Below, piece by piece: positions 32,795-41,030 of a stretch of 51,351 nucleotides of DNA. The stretch covers positions 1-51,351 of the forward strand of contig JAZDKP010000034.1 in the NCBI GenBank assembly GCA_043802925.1. The letters are read 5' to 3'. This DNA comes from JAZDKP01 sp043802925 (GTDB taxonomy: Bacteria > Fibrobacterota > OXYB2-FULL-49-7 > JAEUSG01). A program made the position numbers and the translations under genes. Numbering within the stretch: position 1 is the stretch's first letter; the number at the start of each line of letters is the position of its first letter. A model generated the notes under the pieces. The model searched no databases and had not been told where the DNA came from. It worked only from the letters and a program-made list of their open reading frames with translations.

Positions 32795-33940
32795 ATGACG
32801 GTATTCCGCGCTTTTGCGGCTTTTTTTCTGCTGCCTGCGCTGTTGGCCGCTGAAGAGGACTATTCGGTGCTGAACCTTCCCCGGTCCGGTTCCACACAGA
32901 TCCTGCTTTTTATCGGCATCCTCGTGGCCCTCGTGGTTTTTGCCCTGCTCTTTGAGAAGATGCGCAAAAAAAAAACAACCGCGGAGGCCGATTCCGCCCT
33001 GCGGAAATCATTCGAGCAGCGGGCCCGCAATACCGGTCTCACGGACGCTGAGGCCGAGCGTCTGTGGAAGATGGCGCGCCAGAGCCGGAAGCCCGCGGAC
33101 GCGCAGATGGTTTTTGACGTGGTTTCGGTCTTTGAGCACTGCGTCGAACGGTCCGTCTCGCCGCTCATCCTGGCCCCCGGTTCCCATGATGAACGCCTGG
33201 ACACGGAGGCCCTCATCGCCTCCATCCGCCGCAAGCTCAAGTTTTCGCGCATCGACAACGACCACGCACTCGAGTCCACCCGCAACATCGGCGTGGGGCA
33301 GGCCGTGGCCGTGTTCTCCAGCCGCTCCGCGCTGCCGGTTATCCGGCAGGCGCGCGTGGTGGCCAACTTTGAGTTTTATCTGCGGCTTCAATACGACCCG
33401 GCCAAGGAAAACCCGGTGCGCATTATGCGCGGAGACAAGGTCCGGCTCTCTTTTACCCGGCAGGGCGACGGCGCGTACGAGATTGACATGACGGTCGCGG
33501 TCGCGGACGCCGCGGGTTGGCTCGAACTTCACCACACTTTGCAGTTTGAGCGCCGCCAGCTGCGCAGGGACGTGCGCATTGACGCGGCTTTCCCCATCAA
33601 GTTCCGCCTGGTGCGCACGCCCGATCCGTCGGAAAAGGAGCGGCTGGGCGCTACGCCGCAGAACGCGCGCGTGGCCGATATCAGCGGCGGGGGCCTCAGT
33701 TTTACCGCGGACAACCCGCTCACGGCCCAGGACGTGCTTTCGCTCAGTTTCCAGCTCCCCGATAACGTGCTTTCGGGCATCCAGGGAAAAGTCCTTCGCA
33801 TCAGCGAGACGCAGAACAAGGAAAAAGACAGGGCCCTTTACCGGCACCACATGCAATACACCCACATCGATTCGGCCCAGAAGGAGAAGATTGTCAAATA
33901 CGTGTTTGACCGCATGCGCAAAAACAACCAGTGGCGGTGA
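32795..33940 (+). CDS. Membrane-anchored PilZ-domain protein
   Basis: This 381-residue protein has an N-terminal signal-like segment (to about 19), a transmembrane helix (about 36-54), a middle region (70-240) of unclear fold and a C-terminal PilZ domain. The c-di-GMP signature is present: RRQLRRDVR (253-261, RxxxR) and DISGGGL (295-301, DxSxxG). Being third in the motAB operon it probably couples c-di-GMP to the flagellar motor, in the manner of YcgR-like brakes; this role is inferred. The start lies 20 bases after motB. Confidence 0.85.
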   Translation: MTVFRAFAAFFLLPALLAAEEDYSVLNLPRSGSTQILLFIGILVALVVFALLFEKMRKKKTTAEADSALRKSFEQRARNTGLTDAEAERLWKMARQSRKPADAQMVFDVVSVFEHCVERSVSPLILAPGSHDERLDTEALIASIRRKLKFSRIDNDHALESTRNIGVGQAVAVFSSRSALPVIRQARVVANFEFYLRLQYDPAKENPVRIMRGDKVRLSFTRQGDGAYEIDMTVAVADAAGWLELHHTLQFERRQLRRDVRIDAAFPIKFRLVRTPDPSEKERLGATPQNARVADISGGGLSFTADNPLTAQDVLSLSFQLPDNVLSGIQGKVLRISETQNKEKDRALYRHHMQYTHIDSAQKEKIVKYVFDRMRKNNQWR

Positions 33941-33989
33941 CGGGCCGCAATCAAAACCAAAAAATATTTATTGAAAAGAGGAGTCAACC

Positions 33990-34385
33990 ATGTCCGGACT
34001 GATGTTCGCCCATTTTATTCTCATGGCCGTGGCCGCCATCGCCGTGGTTGCCGCCGCAATCATTGCGCGGAAAAAGGGCCCGAACTGGTTTCCCCGCCAC
34101 CGCGCGTTCGCTCTCGCGGGCTCGCTTTGCGCGCTCGTGGCTTTTGGCTGCGTCGTTTACGTCAAGCGCGCCAACCAGTACCCGCATTTCAAATCGCCCC
34201 ACGCCGTAGCGGGTCTGGTTTCCATTATTCTGCTGGTTGTCACGCCGATACTGGGCGTTTTGCTGACCCAAGGGCGTGAAACGCTGCGCGGGTCCCACCG
34301 GCTATTCGGCCGCATCACCTCGCTTGCGATCCTCTTGACCGCGGTCATGGGTGCGCTACGGCTGTTGCAGATAAGCCGGCGGTAG
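33990..34385 (+). CDS. Small four-helix membrane protein, cytochrome b561/DUF420-like
   Basis: This 131-residue protein has four predicted membrane helices and histidines near helix ends (MFAHFILM, PRHRAF, KSPHAVAGL, GSHRLFGRI). The pattern of PHAVAGLVS and HRLFGRITSL resembles small b-type cytochrome or DUF420-like proteins, but the family was not recognised firmly. GAGGAGTC precedes the ATG. It is 49 bases after the PilZ gene and may belong to the same transcript. Confidence 0.55.
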   Translation: MSGLMFAHFILMAVAAIAVVAAAIIARKKGPNWFPRHRAFALAGSLCALVAFGCVVYVKRANQYPHFKSPHAVAGLVSIILLVVTPILGVLLTQGRETLRGSHRLFGRITSLAILLTAVMGALRLLQISRR

Positions 34386-34458
34386 GCCGTTCGCGTTATG
34401 TCTTTGACCCTTCCGGCTCCCTTCTTGAACGTAAATTAATAGGCCTTTGGGCTATGCT

Positions 34459-34475
34459 TTGATTATTTTAATCAA
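34459..34475. promoter_or_regulatory. Perfect inverted repeat just before mntA
   Basis: TTGATTA-TTT-TAATCAA ends two bases before the mntA ATG. No Shine-Dalgarno sequence is seen there. A -10-like TATGCT lies at 34453-34458 but no matching -35 box at normal spacing. The repeat may be an operator for autoregulation or control translation start. Confidence 0.5.
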
Positions 34476-34477
34476 CG

Positions 34478-34771
34478 ATGAATACCGTCACAGAAATTCG
34501 AACAAAACTGGTTAAACTTAAGGAAGAGATGCACCATGTTTTTGGCGTCAGCCGTATTGAAATTTTCGGCTCCTATGTGCGTGGCGAACAGCGTGAAAAC
34601 AGCGATGTCGATGTGCTGGTCGAATTCGATCGGGACGTCTCATTTCTGGATGTGGCCGGCCTGCAGGTCTTTCTTTCCGAGCAACTCGGGATAAAGGTCG
34701 ATGTTGTGCTCAAACGTAGCGTCAGGTGGGAACTGAAGGAGGCCATCTTTTCCGAGGCGGTTCAGGTATGA
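34478..34771 (+). CDS. mntA: MNT-domain nucleotidyltransferase antitoxin
   Basis: This 97-residue protein has the minimal nucleotidyltransferase motif GS-x10-DxD (Gly31-Ser32 to Asp43/Asp45) followed by VLVEF. In MntA/HepT systems MntA AMPylates a tyrosine of HepT and so neutralises it. The stop overlaps the HepT start by ATGA. The start lacks a ribosome site and sits directly behind an inverted repeat. Confidence 0.88.
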   Translation: MNTVTEIRTKLVKLKEEMHHVFGVSRIEIFGSYVRGEQRENSDVDVLVEFDRDVSFLDVAGLQVFLSEQLGIKVDVVLKRSVRWELKEAIFSEAVQV

Positions 34772-35112
34772 AGCGCCATGTTAAACTGTTTGTCGGCGAT
34801 ATGCTGGAGAACATCCGGCTGGCTGAAACAACCATTGCGGATATTGATTTTGAGGCGTTCGTTTCCATCAAAGAAAAGAATTACACGGTTGTCCGCTGCA
34901 TTGAAATAATCGGTGAAGCGGTGAAGAACCTGCCCGAAGAGGTTCGTCAGAAATATTCTGAAATTCCATGGAAAGCATTGGCTGGCATGCGGGATTTATC
35001 CATCCATTTTTACATGGGAGTGGATTATAAGATCATCTGGAATACGATTCGGAACGATTATCCAGGTTTACGCCCAAAGCTTGAAAAACTATTCAACGAC
35101 CTACAAGATTAG
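34768..35112 (+). CDS. hepT: HEPN-domain toxin HepT
   Basis: The ATG at 34768 gives 114 residues; an earlier in-frame start inside mntA is discarded because of the ATGA coupling. The HEPN RNase motif Rx4HxY is complete (Arg75, His80, Tyr82 in MRDLSIHFY). HepT cuts RNA, or tRNA ends in studied members, unless the tyrosine is AMPylated by MntA. The gene ends with TAG directly against the convergent EndoQ-like gene. Confidence 0.9.
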   Translation: MKRHVKLFVGDMLENIRLAETTIADIDFEAFVSIKEKNYTVVRCIEIIGEAVKNLPEEVRQKYSEIPWKALAGMRDLSIHFYMGVDYKIIWNTIRNDYPGLRPKLEKLFNDLQD

Positions 35113-36423
35113 CTAAAACGCCCGTATCTTCCCGAACTCGCCGTCGTAGCCCGGTTCTGCGGTCACCTCGCCTTCGCGTATACGGTGCACGCCTTCGGCA
35201 AGACGTGCGTTCCCTGCGCGGGCGACATCCTCCAGCGGCAACGATAGCATGATTTCAATCTCAGGCCCGAGTGCAGCGAGTAAACGCCTGTGTTCGGCCG
35301 TAACTTTCTTGCTTTGCGAACCGCAGTCCATGATTTCGGACAGAAGCTCGGGCAGCGATAGCAGGCTTTTAAAAGGCGAGGCGGGCGCGGAGGCGTCGTT
35401 CTCCGGCCGGTCGGCCAACTCCTCCACGCGGTAACAGACACCCCGTGTCACCGGTTTGCCGCAGGAGGGGCAGAGCCCCTTGTTCTTCCGCGTCTCCTTG
35501 GGCGAAAGGCGCACCTTGCAGTCGCGGTGGCCGTCGTAATGGTACTTGCCCTCTTCCGGAAAAAACTCCAGCGTGCCGGCAAAGCCCTTTTTGTCTTTAC
35601 CGCGCAGGGCGTCCATTATCCCGTCATATGAAAGCGCACAATTGAAGTGGTTCGCCTCGCGTCCAATCTTATGGGCCGAGTGCGCGTCTGAATTGCTCAC
35701 CAGCGTGAACCGGTCAAGGGATTTTACCCTTCGGTTCATGGGCGGGTCGGATGAAAGGCCGGTCTCCACAGCAAAGATGTGCGAGGCAAGGTCCGCGTAA
35801 CATTCATCCACACTGTCAAAGCCCGAATGCGCGCCCAATGCCGAAAACCAGGGCGTCCACAGGTGCGCGGGAATGAGCGCGGCCGCGCGCGACGCCGTAA
35901 GCAGGATTTCCAGGAGGTCGCGTGCGTCAAGGCCAAGGATGGGCCTGCCGTCGGCCTTGACGTTGCCGCGTTTGCCGAGTTCCCCGGCAAACCGGCCGGC
36001 CGCGTCCAGGTCGGGCAGCACCACGACGTGGTGCACTTTGCGCACCTTGCCCCCGCGCTTGAAAATGGTGCTGATTTCGCCGGTGATGACAAAGCGGACC
36101 TCGCGCACACAGGAAACGGGCACATCAATGCCACCGGTCTCCTTTGCATCCTTCAGCATGAGCAGTCCCGAGGAGTCGGGTGTCAGCTTCTTTTTTATTT
36201 CCTCAAGCCACCGTGGATGCGTGCAATCGCCTGTGCCGATGAGTGTAATGCCCTTGAGTTGTCCCCATGCGGACAGGGACTCGAAGGAAAGGGCCTTTGA
36301 GGTTGCGCGGGAATAGGGAGAGTGAATGTGAAAGTCAGCGAGGAACTCACCCCCCTTTCCCCCCTCTCTTGATCCCCGAGCGGAGTCGAGGGGCAAGAGA
36401 GGGGGGCTGTTTTTAATACTCAA
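35113..36423 (-). CDS. PHP-domain nuclease, endonuclease Q-like
   Basis: This 436-residue protein has the PHP metal site (DFHIHSPYSRATSK near 30-43, GTGDCTHP near 64-70, NSDAHS in the second half), then a zinc-ribbon-like segment (CPSCGKPVTRGVC) and a C-terminal extension, the order of EndoQ (TIGR00375) proteins that nick DNA 5' of deaminated or abasic bases. The only in-frame start found is a TTG at 36423, overlapping the stop of the guanine deaminase gene. Residues about 6-26 are encoded by a palindromic repeat and are not part of the conserved family; the conserved protein begins near FLADFHIHS. Translation may depend on coupling. It sits beside a deaminase, but that enzyme acts on free guanine. 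Confidence 0.8.
   Translation of the reverse strand: MSIKNSPPLLPLDSARGSREGGKGGEFLADFHIHSPYSRATSKALSFESLSAWGQLKGITLIGTGDCTHPRWLEEIKKKLTPDSSGLLMLKDAKETGGIDVPVSCVREVRFVITGEISTIFKRGGKVRKVHHVVVLPDLDAAGRFAGELGKRGNVKADGRPILGLDARDLLEILLTASRAAALIPAHLWTPWFSALGAHSGFDSVDECYADLASHIFAVETGLSSDPPMNRRVKSLDRFTLVSNSDAHSAHKIGREANHFNCALSYDGIMDALRGKDKKGFAGTLEFFPEEGKYHYDGHRDCKVRLSPKETRKNKGLCPSCGKPVTRGVCYRVEELADRPENDASAPASPFKSLLSLPELLSEIMDCGSQSKKVTAEHRRLLAALGPEIEIMLSLPLEDVARAGNARLAEGVHRIREGEVTAEPGYDGEFGKIRAF
36347..36409. repeat. Palindromic repeat inside the EndoQ-like coding start
   Basis: Perfect 13-base arms CCCCCCTCTCTTG (36359-36371) and CAAGAGAGGGGGG (36394-36406) flank a loop with a second CCCC/GGGG pairing, and are followed by the same AAAGGGGGGTGAG tail found in the repeats at 37663 and 41526. 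In the gene it is read without a stop as residues rich in Pro, Ser, Arg and Gly. Confidence 0.8.
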
Positions 36424-36940
36424 TTTTATGCTCCATTCTTGTCCAGGCTGTAAAAGGCAGAAGCGCGCCAGGGGTTTTGAGCCGTATCAGTTTCATTTTA
36501 CGCTTTGAAAGCGGCTTTGCAATTTCATTGTAGATGAATGCGTCATCAAAGCCTATTTTCGCGGCATCGTTGCGCGTGTTGGCGTAGTAGACATGGCGCG
36601 GGCGCGCCCAGTACAGCGCGGCCAGGCACATGGGGCAGGGTTCGCAGGACGTATAGACGTCACACCCGGTGAGCTGGAAGCTCTTGAGTCGGCGGCAGGC
36701 GTCGCGGATGGCCGTCACCTCTGCGTGCGCGGTCGGGTCATTCGTGGAGGTGACCCGGTTCTCCCCCCTCCCCACAATCTTTCCGTTCTTCACGACAACA
36801 CAGCCGAACGGGCCTCCCTTGCCGGAATGCATTCCGCGCAGGGAGAGCGTTACAGCCTCGGCCATGAAATCGTTAGTCGGTTTTTTCCCCATAACCATAA
36901 TATTAAAAACCGTCATCCGTTCGTTCATAAAAAATATCAT
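36413..36940 (-). CDS. guaD: Guanine deaminase (GuaD type)
   Basis: The protein, up to 175 residues, matches Bacillus-type guanine deaminases through most of its length: GGPFGCVVVKNGKIVG, TSTNDPTAHAEVTAIR with the zinc-binding HAE, SCEPCPMCLAALYWARP with PCxxC, GFDDAFIYNEIAKP and LPFTAW near the end. It converts guanine to xanthine. The start is uncertain because no ribosome site is seen; the ATG at 36892 would give 159 residues, closer to the usual length. Confidence 0.88.
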   Translation of the reverse strand: MIFFMNERMTVFNIMVMGKKPTNDFMAEAVTLSLRGMHSGKGGPFGCVVVKNGKIVGRGENRVTSTNDPTAHAEVTAIRDACRRLKSFQLTGCDVYTSCEPCPMCLAALYWARPRHVYYANTRNDAAKIGFDDAFIYNEIAKPLSKRKMKLIRLKTPGALLPFTAWTRMEHKIEY

Positions 36941-36954
36941 TCGGGGGAGGGGCC

Positions 36955-37155
36955 ATGAAACGAATTCTTTCGCTTGCCTGCGCTTTTCTGCTCATTTTCG
37001 GCTGCGCTTCCCAAGGGCCCAAAAAAATAAAAGCGTGCGTCATTGGCGGAACCAGCCTCATAGGCGGCCGCGGCACCCTATCCAGGACATCATCAAGGGC
37101 GCCATCCTTGTTGTTGCGGGGTTCATTGACGTGTCGGGGAAGAAGCGGGGGCTGA
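36955..37155 (+). pseudogene. Small lipoprotein, possibly frameshifted
   Basis: The first 40 residues are a convincing lipoprotein start (MKRILSLACAFLLIFGC, then ASQGPKKIKACVIGG). After about residue 40 the reading frame becomes Arg/Ser-rich and unlike a protein, while a neighbouring frame continues with HPIQDIIKGAILVVAGFIDVSGKK. One missing base near 37068-37075 would join them. GGGGGAGGGG precedes the ATG. It may be a broken gene, a sequence error, or an intact short lipoprotein. Confidence 0.4.
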
Positions 37156-37175
37156 CAACGCACCAAAAGAGTAAA

Positions 37176-37571
37176 TCAGGAGACTGGCATTACGCCGTGC
37201 ATGGCAATGAACGCGCCGGCAAAATAGGCGGCCGCCCACCAGGCGTAAGCGAGCTGTGAATACCTGTGCAGCCGGAGCGACACCGGCACGTCAGCGCCGT
37301 GATTGCGGCGGAAGCGGCGGATCAGGAGGTTTTCGATAATCATGGCAGCCAGTGCGGAATAACCGAGCAGGCCGTGAAAGGTAAAGGGCCAATGACGTGA
37401 TCCCGCGATCATGAAACACGTGGCCGTGACATCGAATGCGAGTCCGAGTCCGAAAAAGAACAACACGCGATCGTGAATACGCCGGGTCTTCTGCTCCGTT
37501 GCCATGGCGGCCGTATAAAAGGCAAGGGCGCAGGTGACGAGGACGGTACCGGTAAGCAGGAGAGGGTTCAT
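37176..37571 (-). CDS. Four-helix membrane protein, HsmA/TIGR03987-like
   Basis: The start MNPLLLTGTVLVTC is chosen because the first helix then begins at once; the frame is open 25 codons further but those residues look unrelated. No ribosome site is visible. The 131-residue protein has four helices and resembles the HsmA/TIGR03987 family (FYTAAMATEQK, FFFGLGLAFDVTATCFMIAG, HGLLGYSALAAMI). Function of the family is unclear. Conserved histidines could bind heme. Confidence 0.6.
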   Translation of the reverse strand: MNPLLLTGTVLVTCALAFYTAAMATEQKTRRIHDRVLFFFGLGLAFDVTATCFMIAGSRHWPFTFHGLLGYSALAAMIIENLLIRRFRRNHGADVPVSLRLHRYSQLAYAWWAAAYFAGAFIAMHGVMPVS

Positions 37572-37662
37572 GACAGGAGGAATATAGTATATTATCCGCC
37601 GATTTCCGGACAAAAACCAACCGATAACGTCCAATTTACCATTCATTTTTTCTTAGAACTTC

Positions 37663-37704
37663 GCCCCCTCTCCTTTAGGAGAGGGGGAAAGGGGGGTGAG
37701 GTGA
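37663..37704. repeat. Palindromic repeat, copy after hrpB
   Basis: Arms CCCCCTCTCC (37664-37673) and GGAGAGGGGG (37678-37687) form a perfect 10-base hairpin with loop TTTA, followed by AAAGGGGGGTGAGG. Same element as at 41526-41565 and related to the one in the EndoQ-like gene. It lies 11 bases after the hrpB stop on the hrpB strand and could affect transcript ends. Confidence 0.8.
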
Positions 37705-37714
37705 AGAAAAGGGG

Positions 37715-40216
37715 TTATCGCCACTCGTGGCGAGGATAACGGCGGGAGAGCTGTTTCTTCAGTTCCGGATAGACCCGTTCCCAGAAACCCGCAAGGTCGT
37801 TTGTGATTTGCACGGGCCGGTTGTTGGGCGCCGTGATTTCAATGAGCAGCCGGGCACGCCCGCCTGCAATCATTGGCGTGGTGTTCATCCCGTACAGGTC
37901 CTGGATGCGCGTGCGGCCGTGCGGTTCCTGACCGGGGGAGTACGTAATCGGCATATGCCGCCCGCCCGGAAGCGCTATATGTGCCGGCGCCATCTCCTCC
38001 ACAAAGCGGGTTTTGTTTCCCAGCAACTGCCGGAGCGCGGGCAGCGCGGGCTTGTTGCGCACCGAGGAGTATCGTGTCTCGCCAAAGCACATTTCACGAA
38101 TGATTGCCTGCAGTTCCTGATCGTTGTAGGCGGGCAGGTTTTCTTCAGGGAAAAGGGTGCGGAGCCAGCGCACGCGGTCCATGAAGGCTTTCGCCTCATC
38201 GCCGAAGCCTTCCAGCAACAGGTTTTTCTCAATAATAATTTCTGAAAGAAGGATCGCGGCCTTTTCAGGGTCAACATCGGGCCGTGTCTTTTCCTCCACG
38301 AGCACGCCCAGGCACCATGTTCGCATACGCTGTTCCACGCACATGCGGTCCGTGTTCCATGTGGGCCCGTTTTCCGATTGCCACGCATCCGGGAAAAGCT
38401 CGAGCAACCACTCCTCCTCCACGCCACAGGCCAGCGAGAGCACGGTCTTTGCCGCCTGGCCCCGGTTGCGCGTTTCGCGCACATCCGCGGCGATGATCAA
38501 GGGTGCGTTCCGTGCCGCGCTGTCGCGGTCCAGTTCCCCACTTTTGTCACCCTGCATCACATATTGGAACGTGCCATTATCGCGCCAGCGCGCCAGGCGA
38601 TCCGGGTAGGAGAGGAGCAACGCCTTTGAGAGTGCGTGACGCTCTTCACCGGTTTCACGCACGGGCAGGCGGAGCCGTTTCAATATGCTCAAGAAATAGG
38701 CCTGAGTGCGCAGGACCTGCCGTGCTGCCGCACCGTTGATATTGAAACGCGCGCATGCGGGCAACGAGAACCCGGCTGTTTCGGCGCGCTTGATGATGAC
38801 CGCGAGGGCGTCAAAGTCCGAGGCCGCATCCGACAGCGAATCACGGTCCGGTATATCGGCCCGTCCGGTGCTCACCGGACGCTCGGAAAGAAGGGCCGCG
38901 GCAAAGGCTCCCGCATGCGGCGCACCGCGATGCACGCACTCCAGCAGAAGACGCGACAGACGGGGATGCGCCGGAAGCGCGGCCATGGCCCGGCCCTGTT
39001 CCGTGAGTGCTTCATTTACATCAAGCGCTCCGAGCATGTGCAACAGTTCGAGCGCGGCCGCAAGTGCGGCCGGAGGCGGCGCTTCAAACCATCCGAAAGC
39101 AACGATGTCGCGGATACCGAGGACCTTGAGGCTGAGCACGGCTTCGGAGAGGTCGACGCGGTTTATTTCGGGCTGGGTAAACGGCGCGCGCGTGGCGTGG
39201 AGTCCTGCGTCCCAGAGACGGATGCAGGCGCCGGGGCCTTCGCGACCCGCGCGGCCGGCCCGCTGGTCGGCCGCGGCGCGGCTGATGGTTTCCACGGCCA
39301 GGGTGTTGAAGCCGCGCCCCGCGTCAAACCGGTTGACGCGGGCGAGGCCGCTGTCAATCACGTGGCGTACGCCCGGAATCGTGAGCGAGGTTTCGGCAAT
39401 ATTCGTGGCCACGATCACTTTGCGCCGGTCGCCGGGGGCCATGGCGCGGCGCTGCTGCTCCCACGGCAGGTCGCCGTAAAGCGGGAGCGGGGTCACAGGT
39501 TCGGGCAGCCGCGCGGTTTTCAGCGCCTCCAGCGTCTTTCGGATTTCATACGCGCCGGGCATGAATACAAGGAGGTCGCCGCCTGCAGGGTCGGACATAA
39601 GTTTACGCGCGGCCATGACGGCCGCGTCCCAGGGCGCGGTCTCGCGCGGCACGGGAAGGTAGCGCACGTCCACCGGGTGCTGACGGCCCTGCGTGGTGAC
39701 AAGCTCCGCGCCAGGCAGAAAGCGCAGGAGCGTGTCGGTTTCAAGTGTGGCGGACATGACGATAATGCGCAGGTCGGGCCGGGAGGTTTCCTGCAATGAT
39801 TTGACCAGCGCGAGCCCGAGGTCCGTGGTCAGGCTGCGTTCGTGGAATTCGTCAAAGACCACGGCGGAGACGCCCGAAAGTCGCGAGTCCCCGAGCAGGC
39901 GGCGGGGCAGAATGCCTTCAGTCAGGAAAAGGATGCGCGTGTCATCATCGTATGCGCTGTCAAAGCGGGTCTGGTAGCCGACTTCTCCGCCGAGGGGAAC
40001 ATTCCGTTCCTCGGCCACGCGCGCCGCGAGCATGTGCGCGGCCACGCGGCGCGGTTGCAGTACGAGCACACGGGCTTCTTTTCCCAGCGCCTCCAGCGCA
40101 AAAGAGGGGAGCTGTGTGGACTTGCCGCTTCCCGTGGGCGCGTGCAGGATAAGGCGATTGTTGGATTGTAGCGCGGAGAAGATGCTTTTGCGAATGTCAA
40201 GAATAGGGAGGTTCAT
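37715..40216 (-). CDS. hrpB: ATP-dependent helicase HrpB
   Basis: This 833-residue DEAH-family helicase has Walker A APTGSGKST (about 26-34), the DEFH box in VVFDEFHERS, motif III MSATLET, motif V ATNIAETSLTIPG, motif VI QRAGRAGREGPG, and the HrpB-specific C-terminal domain ending in the GFWERVYPELKKQLSRRYPRHEW pattern. Length is normal. HrpB is widespread; its RNA substrate is not settled. The start codon is followed directly by the helicase core; the divergent gap to 40335 is 118 bases and holds the promoters of both sides. Confidence 0.94.
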   Translation of the reverse strand: MNLPILDIRKSIFSALQSNNRLILHAPTGSGKSTQLPSFALEALGKEARVLVLQPRRVAAHMLAARVAEERNVPLGGEVGYQTRFDSAYDDDTRILFLTEGILPRRLLGDSRLSGVSAVVFDEFHERSLTTDLGLALVKSLQETSRPDLRIIVMSATLETDTLLRFLPGAELVTTQGRQHPVDVRYLPVPRETAPWDAAVMAARKLMSDPAGGDLLVFMPGAYEIRKTLEALKTARLPEPVTPLPLYGDLPWEQQRRAMAPGDRRKVIVATNIAETSLTIPGVRHVIDSGLARVNRFDAGRGFNTLAVETISRAAADQRAGRAGREGPGACIRLWDAGLHATRAPFTQPEINRVDLSEAVLSLKVLGIRDIVAFGWFEAPPPAALAAALELLHMLGALDVNEALTEQGRAMAALPAHPRLSRLLLECVHRGAPHAGAFAAALLSERPVSTGRADIPDRDSLSDAASDFDALAVIIKRAETAGFSLPACARFNINGAAARQVLRTQAYFLSILKRLRLPVRETGEERHALSKALLLSYPDRLARWRDNGTFQYVMQGDKSGELDRDSAARNAPLIIAADVRETRNRGQAAKTVLSLACGVEEEWLLELFPDAWQSENGPTWNTDRMCVEQRMRTWCLGVLVEEKTRPDVDPEKAAILLSEIIIEKNLLLEGFGDEAKAFMDRVRWLRTLFPEENLPAYNDQELQAIIREMCFGETRYSSVRNKPALPALRQLLGNKTRFVEEMAPAHIALPGGRHMPITYSPGQEPHGRTRIQDLYGMNTTPMIAGGRARLLIEITAPNNRPVQITNDLAGFWERVYPELKKQLSRRYPRHEWR

Positions 40217-40334
40217 CTTTTATCGACAGCCTAAAAACAATGGATCCGGTCTCCTGAAGCTGTTTTGCGCCTCATAAATATAACTTAATTTAATATATTT
40301 ACTTCTGCAGATGGATTTCCTTCAAGGAGGCGCC

Positions 40335-41027
40335 ATGTTTTTTGATCCGCTCTATCTCGCGTTCGCGCTGCCGGGACTTCTCCTTGCATTGTACGCGACT
40401 TTCAAGACTAAAGCAACGTTCGCGAAATATGCCAAGGTCAATGCGGGCAGCCGGCTCACGGGCGCCGCGGCCGCGGAGCGGCTTCTGTCGCGCGCGGGGG
40501 TCCGCAATGTCAAAATCGAAACCGCGCAGGGCTTTCTCTCCGATCATTATGATCCCTCCACGCGAACGCTCCGGCTCTCGCCTGACGTTTTCCACAGCAC
40601 CGGCCTTTCAGCCATTGGCGTGGCCTGCCACGAGGCCGGGCACGCGCTCCAGCATGCGCAAGGATACCGCTGGCTTTCCCTTCGCACCGCGCTGGTCCCG
40701 GCCACCCATGTCAGTTCCTGGCTTTCGTACATTGTCATCACCCTCGGTTTCATCATGGCCTCCACGCCATTCATTTTACTCGGTGCGTTTATTTTCAGCG
40801 CGGCCGTGGTCTTTTCCATCGTCACCCTGCCCGTGGAATATGACGCGACCCGCCGTGCAAAGGAGCTTATGGTCTCCTCGGGCGTGGTGGCCGCGCGCGA
40901 GGCGGAGCAGGCCGGGGAGGTGCTGAACGCCGCGTTCCTCACCTATGTCGCGGCTGCGGTCAGTTCGCTCCTTCTATTCGCCTATTACCTCATGCGTTCG
41001 GGCGTTTTCGGAAGGCGGGGTAGCTGA
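40335..41027 (+). CDS. Membrane zinc metallopeptidase (YugP type)
   Basis: The ATG at 40335 follows AAGGAGG; the upstream start at 40311 lacks one. The 230-residue protein has an N-terminal helix, the segment FLSDHYDPSTRTLRLSPDVF, the zinc motif HEAGHALQH, then three further helices. This is the neutral zinc metallopeptidase family Zn_peptidase_2 (YugP-like), inner-membrane proteins of unknown substrate. Confidence 0.88.
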   Translation: MFFDPLYLAFALPGLLLALYATFKTKATFAKYAKVNAGSRLTGAAAAERLLSRAGVRNVKIETAQGFLSDHYDPSTRTLRLSPDVFHSTGLSAIGVACHEAGHALQHAQGYRWLSLRTALVPATHVSSWLSYIVITLGFIMASTPFILLGAFIFSAAVVFSIVTLPVEYDATRRAKELMVSSGVVAAREAEQAGEVLNAAFLTYVAAAVSSLLLFAYYLMRSGVFGRRGS

Positions 41028-41030
41028 AGG

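Noticed and set aside
38636..39799. Long plus-strand open frame of 387 codons
   Set aside because: Fully antisense to the well-supported HrpB helicase; Arg/Gly-rich composition is a GC-rich shadow.
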